Shown: positions 26,207 to 36,800, counted from the first letter of the stretch. The stretch: DNA of 64,000 nucleotides from Sva-07 sp964651825 (GCA_964651825.1 CAZYWK010000007.1:6442-70441), one strand, 5' to 3'. The notes: generated by a model from the letters alone, not told the origin. Made by a program: numbers and translations.

Positions 26207-26883
26207 TGCTCGCCGTCGACCCACCCGTCACCGAACAGGCCGAGACGATGGAGGACGTCTGGAACCTGTTCCTCGTGCTCGGCCTCGGGGTGCTGGCGCT
26301 CGTCGCCGGGCTGATGCTCTGGGTGATCGTGCGCTACCGCCAGCGTTCCGTCGTCGAGAGCGTGGGCGACCTCCCGAAGCAGAAGCACTACAACGTTCCG
26401 ATGGAGATCACCTACATCGTGATCCCCTTGGCGGTCGTGCTCGGCCTGTTCGCGATCACCGTCGTCACCGTCCAGGCGATCGAGGACGACGACCCCGACC
26501 CGGACCTGGTCATCGACGTGATCGCGTTCCAGTGGCAGTGGCAGTTCGACTACCCGGACAGCGGAGTGAGCCTGACCGGCTCGCCCGGCGAGAACCCCGA
26601 GCTCGTGCTGCCCGCCTCGTCCACCGTGCGGTTCGACCTCACCGCGCTCGACGTGATCCACTCGTTCTGGATCCCGGCGTTCCGCTTCAAGCGCGACATC
26701 ATCCCCGGCACGCCCGGAACCTTCCGCGTCGACGTCGCCGACGTCGCCGGCTACTACCCGAACACCGGCGTGTGCGCCGAGTACTGCGGGCTCGACCACG
26801 CCTCGATGCGCTTCTCGCTACGCATCCTGCCGCCCGACGAGTTCGACGACTGGCTCGAGGCGCGAGCCGAGGAGGCATCGTGA
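26206..26883 (+). CDS. ctaC: Cytochrome c oxidase subunit II
   Basis: 225-residue subunit II. It has two transmembrane helices (about 19-42 and 65-87) and a cupredoxin domain with the CuA ligands: HSFWIPAF supplies the first His, CAEYCGLDH (near 190) two Cys and one His, and SMRF the Met. It receives electrons from QcrC. It shows no lipobox or cleavable signal and no fused cytochrome c. It starts at ATG 26206 (GTG 26203 possible) overlapping the qcrB stop, and overlaps ctaD by 4 bp. Confidence 0.94.
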   Translation: MLAVDPPVTEQAETMEDVWNLFLVLGLGVLALVAGLMLWVIVRYRQRSVVESVGDLPKQKHYNVPMEITYIVIPLAVVLGLFAITVVTVQAIEDDDPDPDLVIDVIAFQWQWQFDYPDSGVSLTGSPGENPELVLPASSTVRFDLTALDVIHSFWIPAFRFKRDIIPGTPGTFRVDVADVAGYYPNTGVCAEYCGLDHASMRFSLRILPPDEFDDWLEARAEEAS

Positions 26884-28592
26884 TCGACGAGACGCCGGTC
26901 GAGCGCGAGCCGCGTCTCGTGTCGGTCGAGGAGTTCATCGACCACGGCCCGCACGAGCACGGCCGCCTCCCGCGCACGGTGATCGGCTGGCTGACCACGA
27001 CCGACCACAAGGCGCTCGGCGTCGCGTACTTCGTCACGTCGATGATGTTCCTCGCCATCGGCGGGGCACTGGCCGGAGTGATCCGCGCCGAGCTCGCCGA
27101 GCCGGGCCTGCAGTTCGTCGGTGAGCAGACCTACAACGGCGTGTTCACGATCCACGGCAGCGTGATGGTGTACCTGTTCGCCGTGCCGTTCGGCTTCGCC
27201 CTGGCCAACTACCTCGTGCCGTTGCAGATCGGGGCGCCCGACCTGGCGTTCCCGCGCCTGAACGCGTTCTCGTTCTGGCTGTACCTGCTCGGCGGCATCG
27301 TGATGCTGCTCGGCTTCGTCACCGACGGCGGCGCGGCGTCGTTCGGGTGGTTCGCCTACCCGCCGCTGTCCGGTGCCGCCGGCACACCGGGCATCGGCGC
27401 GGACCTGTGGATCGTGGCCGTGATCCTCACCGGCACCTCCGGCACGCTGACGGCGGTCAACATCATCGCCACCATCACCTCGATGCGGGCGCCAGGGATG
27501 ACGATGTTCCGCATGCCGATCCTCACGTGGAACATCCTCGTGACGAACTTCATGGTGCTCCTCGCGTTCCCGGTCCTGTCGGGTGCGCTGATCATGCTGC
27601 TCGCCGACCGGCAGTTCGGCACCCACTTCTACGACCCGACGAACGGCGGGTCGCCGATCCTGTGGCAACACCTGTTCTGGTTCTTCGGGCACCCCGAGGT
27701 GTACATCGTCGCCCTCCCGTTCTTCGGCGTGGTCACCGAGATCTTCCCGGTGTTCTCCCGCCGGCCGGTGTTCGGCTACAAGGGCCTCGTGTTGGCGACG
27801 CTCGCGATCGGTGCGCTGTCCACCTCGGTGTGGGCGCACCACATGTTCGTCACCGGTGAGGTCGAGCTCGCGTTCTTCGCCCTCACGTCGCTGCTGATCG
27901 CCGTGCCCACCGGGGTCAAGGTGTTCAACTGGATCGGCACGATGTGGGAGGGCTCGCTCACGTTCGAAGCCCCGATGAAGTTCGCCCTCGGGTTCCTGAT
28001 CACCTTCGTGATGGGCGGCATCACGGGTGTGATGCTCGCCTCGCCGACGATCGACTTCAACGTCTCGGACACCTACTTCGTGGTGGCCCACTTCCACTAC
28101 GTGATGGGCGGCACCGTCGTCTTCGCCGTGTTCGCCGCGATCTACTTCTGGTGGCCGAAGGTGACCGGGAGGATGCTGTCGGAGCGGCTCGGGTCGTGGC
28201 ACTTCTGGTTGCTGATGATCGGGTTCAACATGACGTTCTTCGTGATGCACCTGCTCGGCCGCAACGGCATGCCGCGGCGGGTGGCCGACTACGAGCCGTT
28301 CGACGACTTCAAGCTGTTCAACGCCATCGCGTCGATCGGCTACGTGATCCTCGTCGCGGCGATGGTGCCGTTCGTCATCGCGATCGTGAAGTCGTTGCGC
28401 ACCGCGCCGTCGGTCGGCGCCGATCCGTGGGAGGCCAACTCGCTGGAGTGGGCCACCGCGTCGCCACCGCCCGAACACAACTTCTCGTGGCTGCCACCGA
28501 TCCGCTCGGAGCGGCCGGTCTTCGACCTGCGCTGGTCAGAGTTCGAGATCCCCGTCGAGAAGGGCGACCACGTGCCGGAGCGCGAGCGATGA
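26880..28592 (+). CDS. ctaD: Cytochrome c oxidase subunit I
   Basis: 570-residue catalytic subunit of aa3 oxidase, reducing oxygen and pumping protons. Haem and copper ligands are all visible: TIHGSVMVYLF (low-spin haem a His, near 91), FFGHPEVYIVALP (CuB His and cross-linked Tyr, near 270), WAHHMF (two CuB His, near 320) and VAHFHYVMGG (haem a3 and haem a His, near 403-405). The D-pathway start region NYLVPLQIGAPDLAFPRLN is intact. GTG 26880 overlaps the ctaC stop. The C-terminal ~60 residues form a soluble tail. Confidence 0.97.
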   Translation: MIDETPVEREPRLVSVEEFIDHGPHEHGRLPRTVIGWLTTTDHKALGVAYFVTSMMFLAIGGALAGVIRAELAEPGLQFVGEQTYNGVFTIHGSVMVYLFAVPFGFALANYLVPLQIGAPDLAFPRLNAFSFWLYLLGGIVMLLGFVTDGGAASFGWFAYPPLSGAAGTPGIGADLWIVAVILTGTSGTLTAVNIIATITSMRAPGMTMFRMPILTWNILVTNFMVLLAFPVLSGALIMLLADRQFGTHFYDPTNGGSPILWQHLFWFFGHPEVYIVALPFFGVVTEIFPVFSRRPVFGYKGLVLATLAIGALSTSVWAHHMFVTGEVELAFFALTSLLIAVPTGVKVFNWIGTMWEGSLTFEAPMKFALGFLITFVMGGITGVMLASPTIDFNVSDTYFVVAHFHYVMGGTVVFAVFAAIYFWWPKVTGRMLSERLGSWHFWLLMIGFNMTFFVMHLLGRNGMPRRVADYEPFDDFKLFNAIASIGYVILVAAMVPFVIAIVKSLRTAPSVGADPWEANSLEWATASPPPEHNFSWLPPIRSERPVFDLRWSEFEIPVEKGDHVPERER

Positions 28593-28969
28593 AGATCGAG
28601 ATGCTGCTGTGGACCGGTGTGACGGTCTTCTACCTCGTGATCGGGACGATCTACACCGCGATCTCCGGCGACCCCGTCGGATCGAGCATCCTGCTGATCG
28701 CCTCCGGTTTCGGCGGGATCATGGCGGGCTGGACGTGGGACTGGGGGCGACGCCACGGTCCACGCCCCGAAGATCGGCCCGACGCGACCGTCGCCGACGC
28801 GCTCGGCCCGGTCGGGGTGTACCCGACGGCGAGTCTGCGCCCGTTCGCGCTCGCCGTCGGAGCGACGGCGCTCGCCGCCGGCGTCCCGCTCGGGTCGTGG
28901 ATGAGCATGGTCGGCCTCGGGATCATCATGTCGCAGGTGTTTCTCCTCGTGCGGGATCTCGACACGTGA
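28589..28969 (+). CDS. ctaF: Cytochrome c oxidase subunit IV, actinobacterial type
   Basis: 126-residue four-helix protein beginning MKIEMLLWTGVTVFYLVIG, with LIASGFGGIMAGW and the Tyr/Pro-rich VGVYPTASLRPFALAVG, matching the actinobacterial oxidase subunit IV family. It stabilises the supercomplex. ATG 28589 overlaps the ctaD stop (ATGA). Confidence 0.9.
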   Translation: MKIEMLLWTGVTVFYLVIGTIYTAISGDPVGSSILLIASGFGGIMAGWTWDWGRRHGPRPEDRPDATVADALGPVGVYPTASLRPFALAVGATALAAGVPLGSWMSMVGLGIIMSQVFLLVRDLDT

Positions 28970-28981
28970 GCCGGTGACGCC

Positions 28982-29791
28982 GTGACGATGCTCGCCCACG
29001 CCAGCCCGGTCCAGCACACGGCCGTCGTCGTGTTCGGGGTGCTGGCGACGGTCGGCTACGGCTGGCGGTGGCTCGCCACCGAGGGCGCCATGGTCCGGTT
29101 GTGGTGCTGGGTCGGCGGCGTCATCGCGCTCGTCGCCTCGGTGTCGCCGTGGATGGAGGCGCTCGCCGACGAGTCGTTCACCGGCCACATGGTCCAGCAC
29201 GTGCTGATGATCGCCGTCGCCGCTCCGTTGCTCGTGCTCGCTCACCCGATCGAGACGGTGTTGCCGTACGGCTCCCTGCCGCTCCGGCTGCGGCGTCTCT
29301 CGCACACGGTCGGCCGAACGTGGCACCGCAGTGCGGCGATCGTCGCGCCGGTGCTGTTCATCGGCGTGCTCGTCGTGACGCACCTGACCGACATCTACGA
29401 CGAGGCGCTCCACCGCCAGTGGCTGCACGACCTCGAACACGTCGCCTACCTCCTCGCCGCGTGTGCGCTCTGGGCGCTCATGTTGGCCGCCGGCCGACGG
29501 CGCGGTGTCGACCGGGTCGCCGCGGTGTTCGCCGTGATCGCCGGGATGGCGTTCCTCGGCGCGATCCTGCTCAGCGCCGACCAGCCGCTGATCGACACCT
29601 ACGCCGCGCGCAACGGCGCCGCGAACGCGCTCGACGACCAGCGCATCGCGGCGTCCATCATGTGGGTCACCGGCATGATCATCACCGTCCCACTCCTGCT
29701 CGTCACCGTGTGGCGCTGGGCCTCCCTCGAGCAAGCGACGGCCGAACGCCGCGAAGCACTCGAACGCCGCCCCGCCCGGCCGGAAGTGTGA
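28982..29791 (+). CDS. ctaG: caa3-type CtaG oxidase assembly protein
   Basis: 269-residue seven-helix protein of the caa3_CtaG family, implicated in copper insertion or oxidase assembly. Family blocks SPWMEALADESFTGHMVQHVLMI, LHDLEHVAYLLAACALW and DQRIAASIMWVTG with conserved His and Met positions are visible. GTG 28982 lies 12 bp after ctaF. Its stop overlaps the start of the broken amidase. Confidence 0.9.
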   Translation: MTMLAHASPVQHTAVVVFGVLATVGYGWRWLATEGAMVRLWCWVGGVIALVASVSPWMEALADESFTGHMVQHVLMIAVAAPLLVLAHPIETVLPYGSLPLRLRRLSHTVGRTWHRSAAIVAPVLFIGVLVVTHLTDIYDEALHRQWLHDLEHVAYLLAACALWALMLAAGRRRGVDRVAAVFAVIAGMAFLGAILLSADQPLIDTYAARNGAANALDDQRIAASIMWVTGMIITVPLLLVTVWRWASLEQATAERREALERRPARPEV

Positions 29792-31200
29792 GCTCCCTCG
29801 ATCTCGTTCGGCTCGACGCGACGGAACAGGCGGAGATGGTCCGCTCGGGAACGGTGCGGGCTCGCGATCTGGTCGAGGCCACCCTCGGCCGCATCGAGCA
29901 GCTCGATGGGACGATCAACGCGTATCGGGTGGTGATGACCGACTCGGCGCTCGCCACGGCGGACCGGATCGACGCGCTGACAGAGGCTGATCGGATCGAC
30001 CTGCCGTTGGCAGGCGTGCCGGTGGCGATCAAGGACGACACCGACGTCGCCGGTCAGACGACGGCATGGGGCTCCGGGGCGGAGCGAGGCATCTGCGAGT
30101 AGGACGCCGAAGTCGTCGCCCGCCTCCGCGCCGCGGGCGCGGTGATCGTCGGCAAGACCAACGTCCCGGAACTCACCTTGTGGCCGTGGACGGCGTCGGA
30201 ACGCTGGGGCGTCACCCGGAATCCATGGAACACCGACCACACGCCCGGCGGGTCGTCGGGTGGATCGGCCGCTGCGGTCTGTACGGGCATGGCCGCGGTG
30301 GCGCTCGGCAGTGACGGCGGCGGTTCGATCCGCTATCCCGCGGGTCTGACCGGCCTCGTCGGCGTGAAGCCGCAGCGCGACCGTGTGCCGGTCGGCCCTG
30401 AGCACCTCTCCGGCTGGCACGGCCTGCTCGTGCTGGGTCCCCTCACCCGTACAGTCCGCGACGCCGCCCTGTTCCTCGACGTCGTCGCGCCCGATCACGA
30501 TGGCACCAGGTTCGTCGATGCGCTGTCGCGACGATCCCCACGCCTGCGCATCGCGGTATCGACCAACCCGCCGCCGGGCACCCAGGTGTCCTTGTCCGAG
30601 GCCGGTCGCGGCGCGGTCGACGCCGCAGCGACCCTGCTGTCCGGCCTCGGCCACGACGTGTTCGAGGCCGACATCGACTACGGCTTCAGCTCCCTCTGGA
30701 ACTCGACGGTCCGGCTGCTCAGGGGCGTGCACGACGACGTCGCCGCCATGCCTGATCGCAGTGACCTGGAACGGCGCACGAGAGCAATCGCCCGCCTCGG
30801 TTCGCTGCTCCCATCAGGTTCGCTCCGCCGCGCCCTCGGTCGCGAGGAGGAGATCGCGGCGGCGATCAACGCTGTGTTCGACCGCGCCGACGTCGTGCTC
30901 ACCCCGCTGTGCGCCTCGCCCGCGCCGCGCATCGACGAGTGTCCCGCACGGGGAGCGATGCGCTCGCTGCGGAAGGCCACCACCTCGGCGTGGCTCGTGC
31001 CCTGGAACGTCACCGGCCAACCGGGCATCGCCGTCCCGATCGGGGCCGACGATCGAGGGCTGCCCACCGCTGTCCATCTCGCCGGCCGCCCCTCCGACGA
31101 AGCGACCTTGCTCGCCCTCGCCGGCGACATCGAGGCCAGCCGCCCGTTCCCGAAGTGGGACGGGCGGGCTGATCTCCACACTCGGGTCGCCGATCAGTAG
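29788..31200 (+). pseudogene. Amidase-signature hydrolase interrupted by one in-frame TAG
   Basis: Amidase of about 470 codons split by a single TAG at 30100-30102. Before it: SSLDLVRLDATEQAEMVRSG to GAERGICE. After it, in the same frame, DAEVVARLRAAGAVIVGKTN continues without loss, as in intact homologues. All catalytic residues survive: Lys in GVPVAIKDDTDVAG, cis-Ser in GGSSGGSAAA and nucleophile Ser in GGGSIRYPAG. The start GTG 29788 overlaps the ctaG stop. One base change would restore the gene, so it is a recent nonsense mutation, a sequencing error, or read through. Residual product could restart at GTG/ATG near 30142, lacking the catalytic Lys. Confidence 0.85.
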
Positions 31201-31517
31201 ACGATGTCGAGCGCGTAGCGCAGCGCGCCGTCGAGCCCGGCACGGGCGATCTCGTCGAGGTGACCGACCGGCTCGCGATCGAGAACATCGAGCGGGACGG
31301 TGATCACGTTGTCGCAGGCGACGACGCACGGTTCGTCGAGACCGTGCTCCGGGCCGAGCTCCACCTCGGACCGGATGCCCCGGATCGTTCGTGTGATCGG
31401 AGCACACGTGACCGATGTGAGCACCGAGATCGCAGCATCGCGGGTCAGCACACAGACCGGGCGCCGACCGGCGGGTGGCCCGAGATCTGCCCAGTAGATG
31501 TCGTTGCGGGCTACCAA
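31194..31517 (-). CDS. MazF/PemK-type endoribonuclease toxin
   Basis: 107-residue toxin of the MazF family, which cleaves mRNA at short sequences. It begins VARNDIYWADLGPPAGRRPVCVLTRD (positions of the catalytic Arg in GRRPV and loop IYWADLG), then VTCAPITRTIRGIRSEVEL and CVVACDNVITVPLDVL. The start is TTG 31517. It overlaps the end of a short upstream frame by 7 bp (see the antitoxin remnant). It ends 3' to 3' with the broken amidase, overlapping its stop. Confidence 0.85.
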   Translation of the reverse strand: MVARNDIYWADLGPPAGRRPVCVLTRDAAISVLTSVTCAPITRTIRGIRSEVELGPEHGLDEPCVVACDNVITVPLDVLDREPVGHLDEIARAGLDGALRYALDIVY

Positions 31518-31654
31518 CGGGGTGCGGTCTCGGCGGCAAGTCGCCGTGCCGATCGGATCAGGGCTGGATCAGCCGGTCGGCGGCGATACGCAGCCTGCAA
31601 CTGACGGTCGGCGGCGAGGTCCTCCGCGGCGAGTGGCGGACTGAGCTCGTCTAC
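31511..31654 (-). pseudogene. Probable antitoxin remnant upstream of the MazF toxin
   Basis: An open frame ending at TAG 31511-31513, overlapping the toxin start by 7 bp as in toxin-antitoxin operons. It encodes about 47 residues with a tail ALIRSARRLAAETAPRW; the basic helix, acidic ELS/AAED stretch and terminal Trp resemble MazE-class antitoxin C-termini. No ATG/GTG start exists in frame; only a TTG at 31598-31600 (30 codons). The divergent beta-lactamase-type gene starts at 31664, leaving no room for the DNA-binding half. Either truncated or started from a rare codon. Confidence 0.4.
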
Positions 31655-31663
31655 CGTGAGCCG

Positions 31664-33050
31664 ATGACCACTCCTGGCTCCGCTGCCGTTGCTCGCCGCA
31701 CGATGGCCGGCGTGATGCTGGCGGCGGCGCTGCTGGCGGCGACGGCGTGCTCGTCGGACGGCTCCCCGTCGGCCGGTGGTGACGTGGCGACCTCGACCGC
31801 CGCCACCGACGCGTCACCGGCCACGACCGAGCTGCCGGCCGCACCCGACACCGAACCGCCCGCGGACACGCNNNNNNNNNNNNNNNNNNNNNNNNNNNNN
31901 NNNNNNNNNNNNNNNNNNNNNNNNNNNNNNNNNNNNNNNNNNNNNNNNNNNNNNNNNNNNNNNNNNNNNNNCGCCCGCGGACACGCAGCCGACCGGCGAC
32001 GCGGCCCCGCGGACGTACGACTTCTCGGCGATCGACCCGATCGTGCAGGCCTTCGTCGACGAGCACGGGCTGAACGGCGCGGGGCTGATCGTCGTCGATC
32101 GTGACGACGGGGTCGTCCACGAGGACTACTGGGGCGAGTTCTCGGCCGACCGGATCTCGCTCGTCGCCTCGTCGTCGAAGATGGTCACCGCCGGCGTGCT
32201 GCTGCACCTCGCCGACGAGGGCCTCCTCGACATCGACGCGCCGGTCGCCGACGCCGTGGCGTGGGGCTCGGGCAATCCGCACATCACGCCGGCGCAACTC
32301 CTGTCGAACAGCTCCGGCCTCGTCGGCCTCGCGCCGGACCCGACGTACGGCCCCTACCTGTGCCAGTACCTGGCGGCCGGCACGATGCAGGACTGCGCGT
32401 CCGCGATATTCACCACACCCGACGACGACGCCGACGTCGCGGCCCCCGACACCGAGTTCCGCTATGGCGGCGCGCAGTGGCAGGTCGCCGGGGCAGTCGC
32501 CGAAGCCGTCTCGGGCAAGTCGTGGGCCGAGCTGATCGAGGAGATCTACGTCCAGCCGTGCGGGTTGGAGACGCTCGCGTTCAACAACCACTTCGCCCAG
32601 AGCCAAGTCGGCGCGGACGGCTTCAACTACCCGACGATGTTCGACGCCGACCCCTCCCGGCTCGAGCCGACCGCGAACCCGAACATGGAGGGCGGCATGT
32701 ACACCGCCCCCGGCGACTACGCAGAGCTCCTGTTGATGCACCTGCGCGGCGGCCGGTGCGGCGACACCCAGGTGCTGTCGCAGGAGGCGCTCGACCGGAT
32801 GCACGCCGACCGGATCGGCGAGGTCTACGGCGGCGAGGCCCGGCCGGGAATGGGCTACGGGATGGGCTGGTGGGTGAACCGCGACACCGGGCGCATCGAC
32901 GACCCCGGCGCGTACGGCGCCGTTCCGTGGCTCGACCTCGACGGTGGCTATGGCGCGTACCTCGTGATCGAGGCCGACTCGACCACCGGCTACGTGCTGG
33001 CGTCGGAGCTCTTCGAGGTCGTCGACTCGGCCGTCACCACCGCGACCTGA
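31664..33050 (+). CDS. Serine hydrolase (beta-lactamase/class C family) lipoprotein, interrupted by gap
   Basis: Secreted lipoprotein of the beta-lactamase/DD-peptidase family. It has a signal peptide with lipobox (LAATAC, Cys near 29), a Ser/Thr/Ala/Pro linker containing PADT units and the 100-N gap, then a catalytic domain with the SxxK motif SSSK, the Tyr motif as RYGGAQW in place of YxN, and GGYGAYLV near the end. It is more likely an esterase or peptidase than an antibiotic hydrolase. The frame differs by one base across the gap only because the N count is arbitrary. It is divergent from the toxin-antitoxin locus. Confidence 0.8.
31872..31971. other. Assembly gap (100 N) in a PADT-repeat linker
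   Basis: 100 N flanked on both sides by the same 15-base string CGCCCGCGGACACGC (31857-31871 and 31972-31986). The gap lies inside a tandem Pro-Ala-Asp-Thr linker whose repeat number is unresolved. Confidence 0.97.
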
Positions 33051-33063
33051 CAAAGATGTCGCG

Positions 33064-33840
33064 ATGAGCGACTTCCCCCTCCCCTTCGTCTCCGACGACC
33101 TGTCCGGCCAGGTGGCCCTGGTGACCGGGGCGACCTCGGGCCTGGGGTGGCGCTTCAGTCAGGTGCTCGCGGCCGCCGGCGCAACGGTCGTGCCGACCGG
33201 GCGGCGGGAGGACCGGTTGGACGAGCTCGCCGAGCTGATCCGCTCGCAGGGCGGCACGGCCGTGCCGTTGCGGCTCGACATGACCGACGCCGATGACATC
33301 GTGTCCGTCGTCGGCCGGGCCGAGGAGGCAGTGGGCACGGTGACGATCGCGGTGAACAACGCGGGCGTCCCGGACGCCCAACGCGCCCACAAGATGTCGA
33401 CCGAGCTGATTGACCTGGTGCTCGACACCAACGTGCGCGGGCCGTTCATCCTCGCCTGCGAAGTCGCGCGCCGCCTGATCGCCGCCGAGCAGCCGGGCCG
33501 GATCATCAACCTCGCGTCGACGAGCGCCTACCACTACACCGGCAACGGGGCCGCGCTCTACTCGATCACCAAGTCGGCGATCGTGCGGATGACCGAAGCG
33601 CTGGCCGTCGAGTGGGCACGGTTCAACATCAACGTGACCGGCATCGCCCCCGGGGCCTTCACCTCGGAGATGATGGACGGCATGGTCGACCGGCTGGGCG
33701 ACTTCTCCAAGTACTTCCCCCGCAAGCGGATGGGCGACCCCGCCCAGCTCGACTCGACGCTGCTCTACCTCTGCTCACCTGCCTCGGAGTTCGTCACCGG
33801 CACCGTGATCAAAGTCGACGACGGCCAGGGCCCGCGCTAG
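33064..33840 (+). CDS. SDR-family oxidoreductase
   Basis: 258-residue short-chain dehydrogenase. The cofactor motif is VTGATSGLGW (residues 20-29), GRRED indicates NADP preference by the Arg pair, NNAGVP follows, the catalytic Ser is in NLASTSAYHY, and YSITK (Tyr near 166, Lys near 170) completes the triad. The C-terminus VTGTVIKVDDGQGPR is typical. The substrate is unknown. It starts 14 bp after the serine hydrolase. Its stop overlaps the convergent giant gene by 4 bp. Confidence 0.9.
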   Translation: MSDFPLPFVSDDLSGQVALVTGATSGLGWRFSQVLAAAGATVVPTGRREDRLDELAELIRSQGGTAVPLRLDMTDADDIVSVVGRAEEAVGTVTIAVNNAGVPDAQRAHKMSTELIDLVLDTNVRGPFILACEVARRLIAAEQPGRIINLASTSAYHYTGNGAALYSITKSAIVRMTEALAVEWARFNINVTGIAPGAFTSEMMDGMVDRLGDFSKYFPRKRMGDPAQLDSTLLYLCSPASEFVTGTVIKVDDGQGPR

Positions 33841-36800
33841 TTCCACATGATGTGGCAGGTAGCAGTGACGTACGCCCACTGGAGTTCGCCGAGGTCGGTC
33901 GGGTATGCGACGCCGGGATCGAGCTCGTACAGCACGCCATAGTTGAGCGACACGTAGTACGGGTCGTGGAGCGGGCTCGCGTAGTCGACCACCACGACGG
34001 CCGTCCCGGCCGGGACATGTGAGACGAGATCCCACGTCGAGTTCAGATCGAACTGGGAGCCCGTGGGAAGCACGTACGTCTCGACCAGCACCTGCGGGTC
34101 ACCGCCACCGATCCACTGACCATTCTGAACGGGCGACGAGGAGTACGCCGTGACGGTGGCGCGGAACGGGTACTCCCGCTCGCCTTCGTAGTAGCACTCA
34201 TCGGGGTCGCCGTCGGAGGCGTTGATGGCGGTCACCCCGGAGATCTCGAGCCGCTGGGCCGCATGGACGATCGAGACGTCCATGTCGTAACTGCCCGTGT
34301 TCCGATCGAGGACGATCGCTCGGCGGTACGTGGTCGAACCGCTCGGGTCGTGGAACTCGACCTCGATGACGGCGAACAACGCGTCCGCGTCGACCCGGCC
34401 GCTCGCCGTGAACGACGAACCGTCGTACACGAGGTCCAACTCCTCGCGCGACACCTCGTAGAGCCCGAACGGACCATCGGCGTCGTCGTACGCGGCATAC
34501 CCGACAAGTTCGGGATTCGTGAACCCGGAGCCCGGCACGCCGCTCTGATCGACGTCGAGTGCGAGGTTGATCAGCGGCCCGCCCGACGACACCAGGTTGC
34601 GCACGAATGCGTTGCGCGTCGCGGTGATCGGCGTGAGTTCAACGGGGTCCACACCGGCCAGGTCGGCAGCGAACACCACCCACGCCGTGTTCGGCGGCAG
34701 GAAGTACTCGAACCCGTATGCGCCGTCCCCGTCCGTCGACACCGACGGGTCCCAAATGGCGAGTTCGGCGCCTCCACCGTCGTACGCGGTCAGCGTCGCA
34801 CCGAACTGGTCGTACCTCATCGGACCGTTGTTGTCGGTGACCGTTCCGGACAGCGCGATCGACCTCGTCGTGATCGTCCACGGGTCCAGCGTGACGAGCG
34901 CGCCCGGGGTGGTGTCGATCACGACGCTCACGTGCTGATAGGCGTCGAAACCGTTGGCGACGTTGACGTTGGCCGTAGTGGTCTCGGTGCCGGACGGGAC
35001 CCGCGCCGTCACGTCAAACGCCCCCGTCGTGGCGTTCGGCGTGACGAACACGCTCGTGTTGCCGAGTGCTTGGCCGGCGGCGTTGCGGTTGTTGAACGTG
35101 ATCGTCCTGCCGCTCGTCACGGGTTGACCGCGGTCGTGCATCGTGCCCACGAGCCGCACCTCGGTGGTCTGGTAGTCGACCGTGAGGGTGGCGGTGTTGA
35201 CGACGTCGAGCCGCAGCGGGTTCACGGTGACCGTCGGGTCGTCGACCAGGCTCGGGTCGAGTGCCACCCAGACCTGCGCGTCGTCGGCCCGGCGGGGACC
35301 GGTGATCGAGAACGAGTAGTCGCCCGCCGCGTTGGGGGTCACGGACACGTTCTGGTTCTCGGCGAACACGCTGCCCGGGGCGGGGCGATCGTTCCAACGG
35401 ACCCGGAAGGTGACGGGGGTCGCGATCGGTACCCCGCCGCGCTTCAGGTTGCCCGACACGGTCAGCTCGGGCGCCACGTGATCGTCCACGAACGTGAGGG
35501 GGGTGAGGCCGTCGACGATCGGTGTGAACGTCTGGTAGACGAGGTCCATCGCCGAGTCGCCGAGCTGTGCGGCCAGCTGCATCGTGCTGGTGGTGGCTGG
35601 CACGACGAACGTCGCCGCGAACGCGCCGGTCGCGTCGGGCACGACCGTCATCGTCCGGGTGAAGGTCCCGCCGTTGAACGGGGCGTCGAAGTACAACGTG
35701 GTCGCCGTCGTGACCGGTGCACCGGCCCGCGTGAGCACCCCGCTGGCCACGATGCCTCGCCCCTGCACGACGGGGTCGTGGCCGCGCACGTTGGTGCCGA
35801 GCGTCAGATCGGTCAGCGTCGTGGTCGGCGCGGGATGGGCCGCGCCGCCGGCCAGCGACTGGCCGGCGTTGTAGGTGACGACGATCGTGGGCACCTGGCT
35901 CGGCGGAGCGAACCGCAACAGGTAGTCGCCGTCGGGCTCCGGAGTGATCGCCACCTGGCGGGAGAAGACGGACCCGCCGCTCGCGTTGCGGCCGGAGAGG
36001 TTGACGTTCACCGGGCCGGTCCAGGGTTGGCCGCCGATGGTGATGTTGCCGGCGAGTTCCAGCACCTGCTCGCCGGTGACCGCGTCGAAGGTGACCGTGC
36101 GGCGTGTCGCCGTCAGACCGGTGACGGTCTGACGCGGATAGGTCGTCGGCGACGGTCCGATCCGCGCGACCAGCTCGGCCGACGTCGCCCACGGCGGCAA
36201 CAGGACCGCTGTCGAGTACGCGCCGGTCGACTGGTCGACCGTGACGGTGCGCTCGATCACGAACGGGTCGTGACCGGGCCCGGACGCGATCACCTCGAGC
36301 GTCGACGACGGGCCGGCCGCAGCGACGCCGATCGTCATCACACCGCTGATCGCCAGCTCGGGTCCGGTGAGCGTTATGGGGAACGGCACCGCGTTGGCGC
36401 CCGGCATCAGGGCCGCGTTCGTCACGACCAGCGGGTTCTCGGTGACATGGCCGATGTCGGCCGTGACGGTGACGCTCGTGGTGTCGCGCGGGAGCACCTG
36501 GGTGAACGAGACGATGCCCGTTGTGGTGTTCGGGGTGCGGGTGAACGTGAACGGCCACGTCTCGCCGTTCGCCCGTGTCGCCACCACGTCATAGCGGACC
36601 GACCGTTGGAGGGGCGCGCCGTTCGCCAGCACGTCTCCCGACACGACGATCGACGGCGGCGCGTGCTGCGCCGTGAAGCCCCGCGAGTTCTCGCCGGGGG
36701 CCAAACCGGTGAACACCCGGGTGATCGGCGCCTCGCCGGGGAGGCCGACGTTCCAGTGGGCCCTGACGGAGGTGACGCTGGGATCGAGCTCGAGCGTCAT

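Noticed and set aside
30100..30102. In-frame TAG as pyrrolysine read-through
   Set aside because: No pyl genes or archaeal methylamine context are seen, and amidases have no such residue; a point mutation or error is simpler.
31664..33050. Class C beta-lactamase conferring resistance
   Set aside because: The YxN motif is replaced (YGG) and the gene sits in a lipoprotein with a linker, more like an esterase/peptidase of the family.
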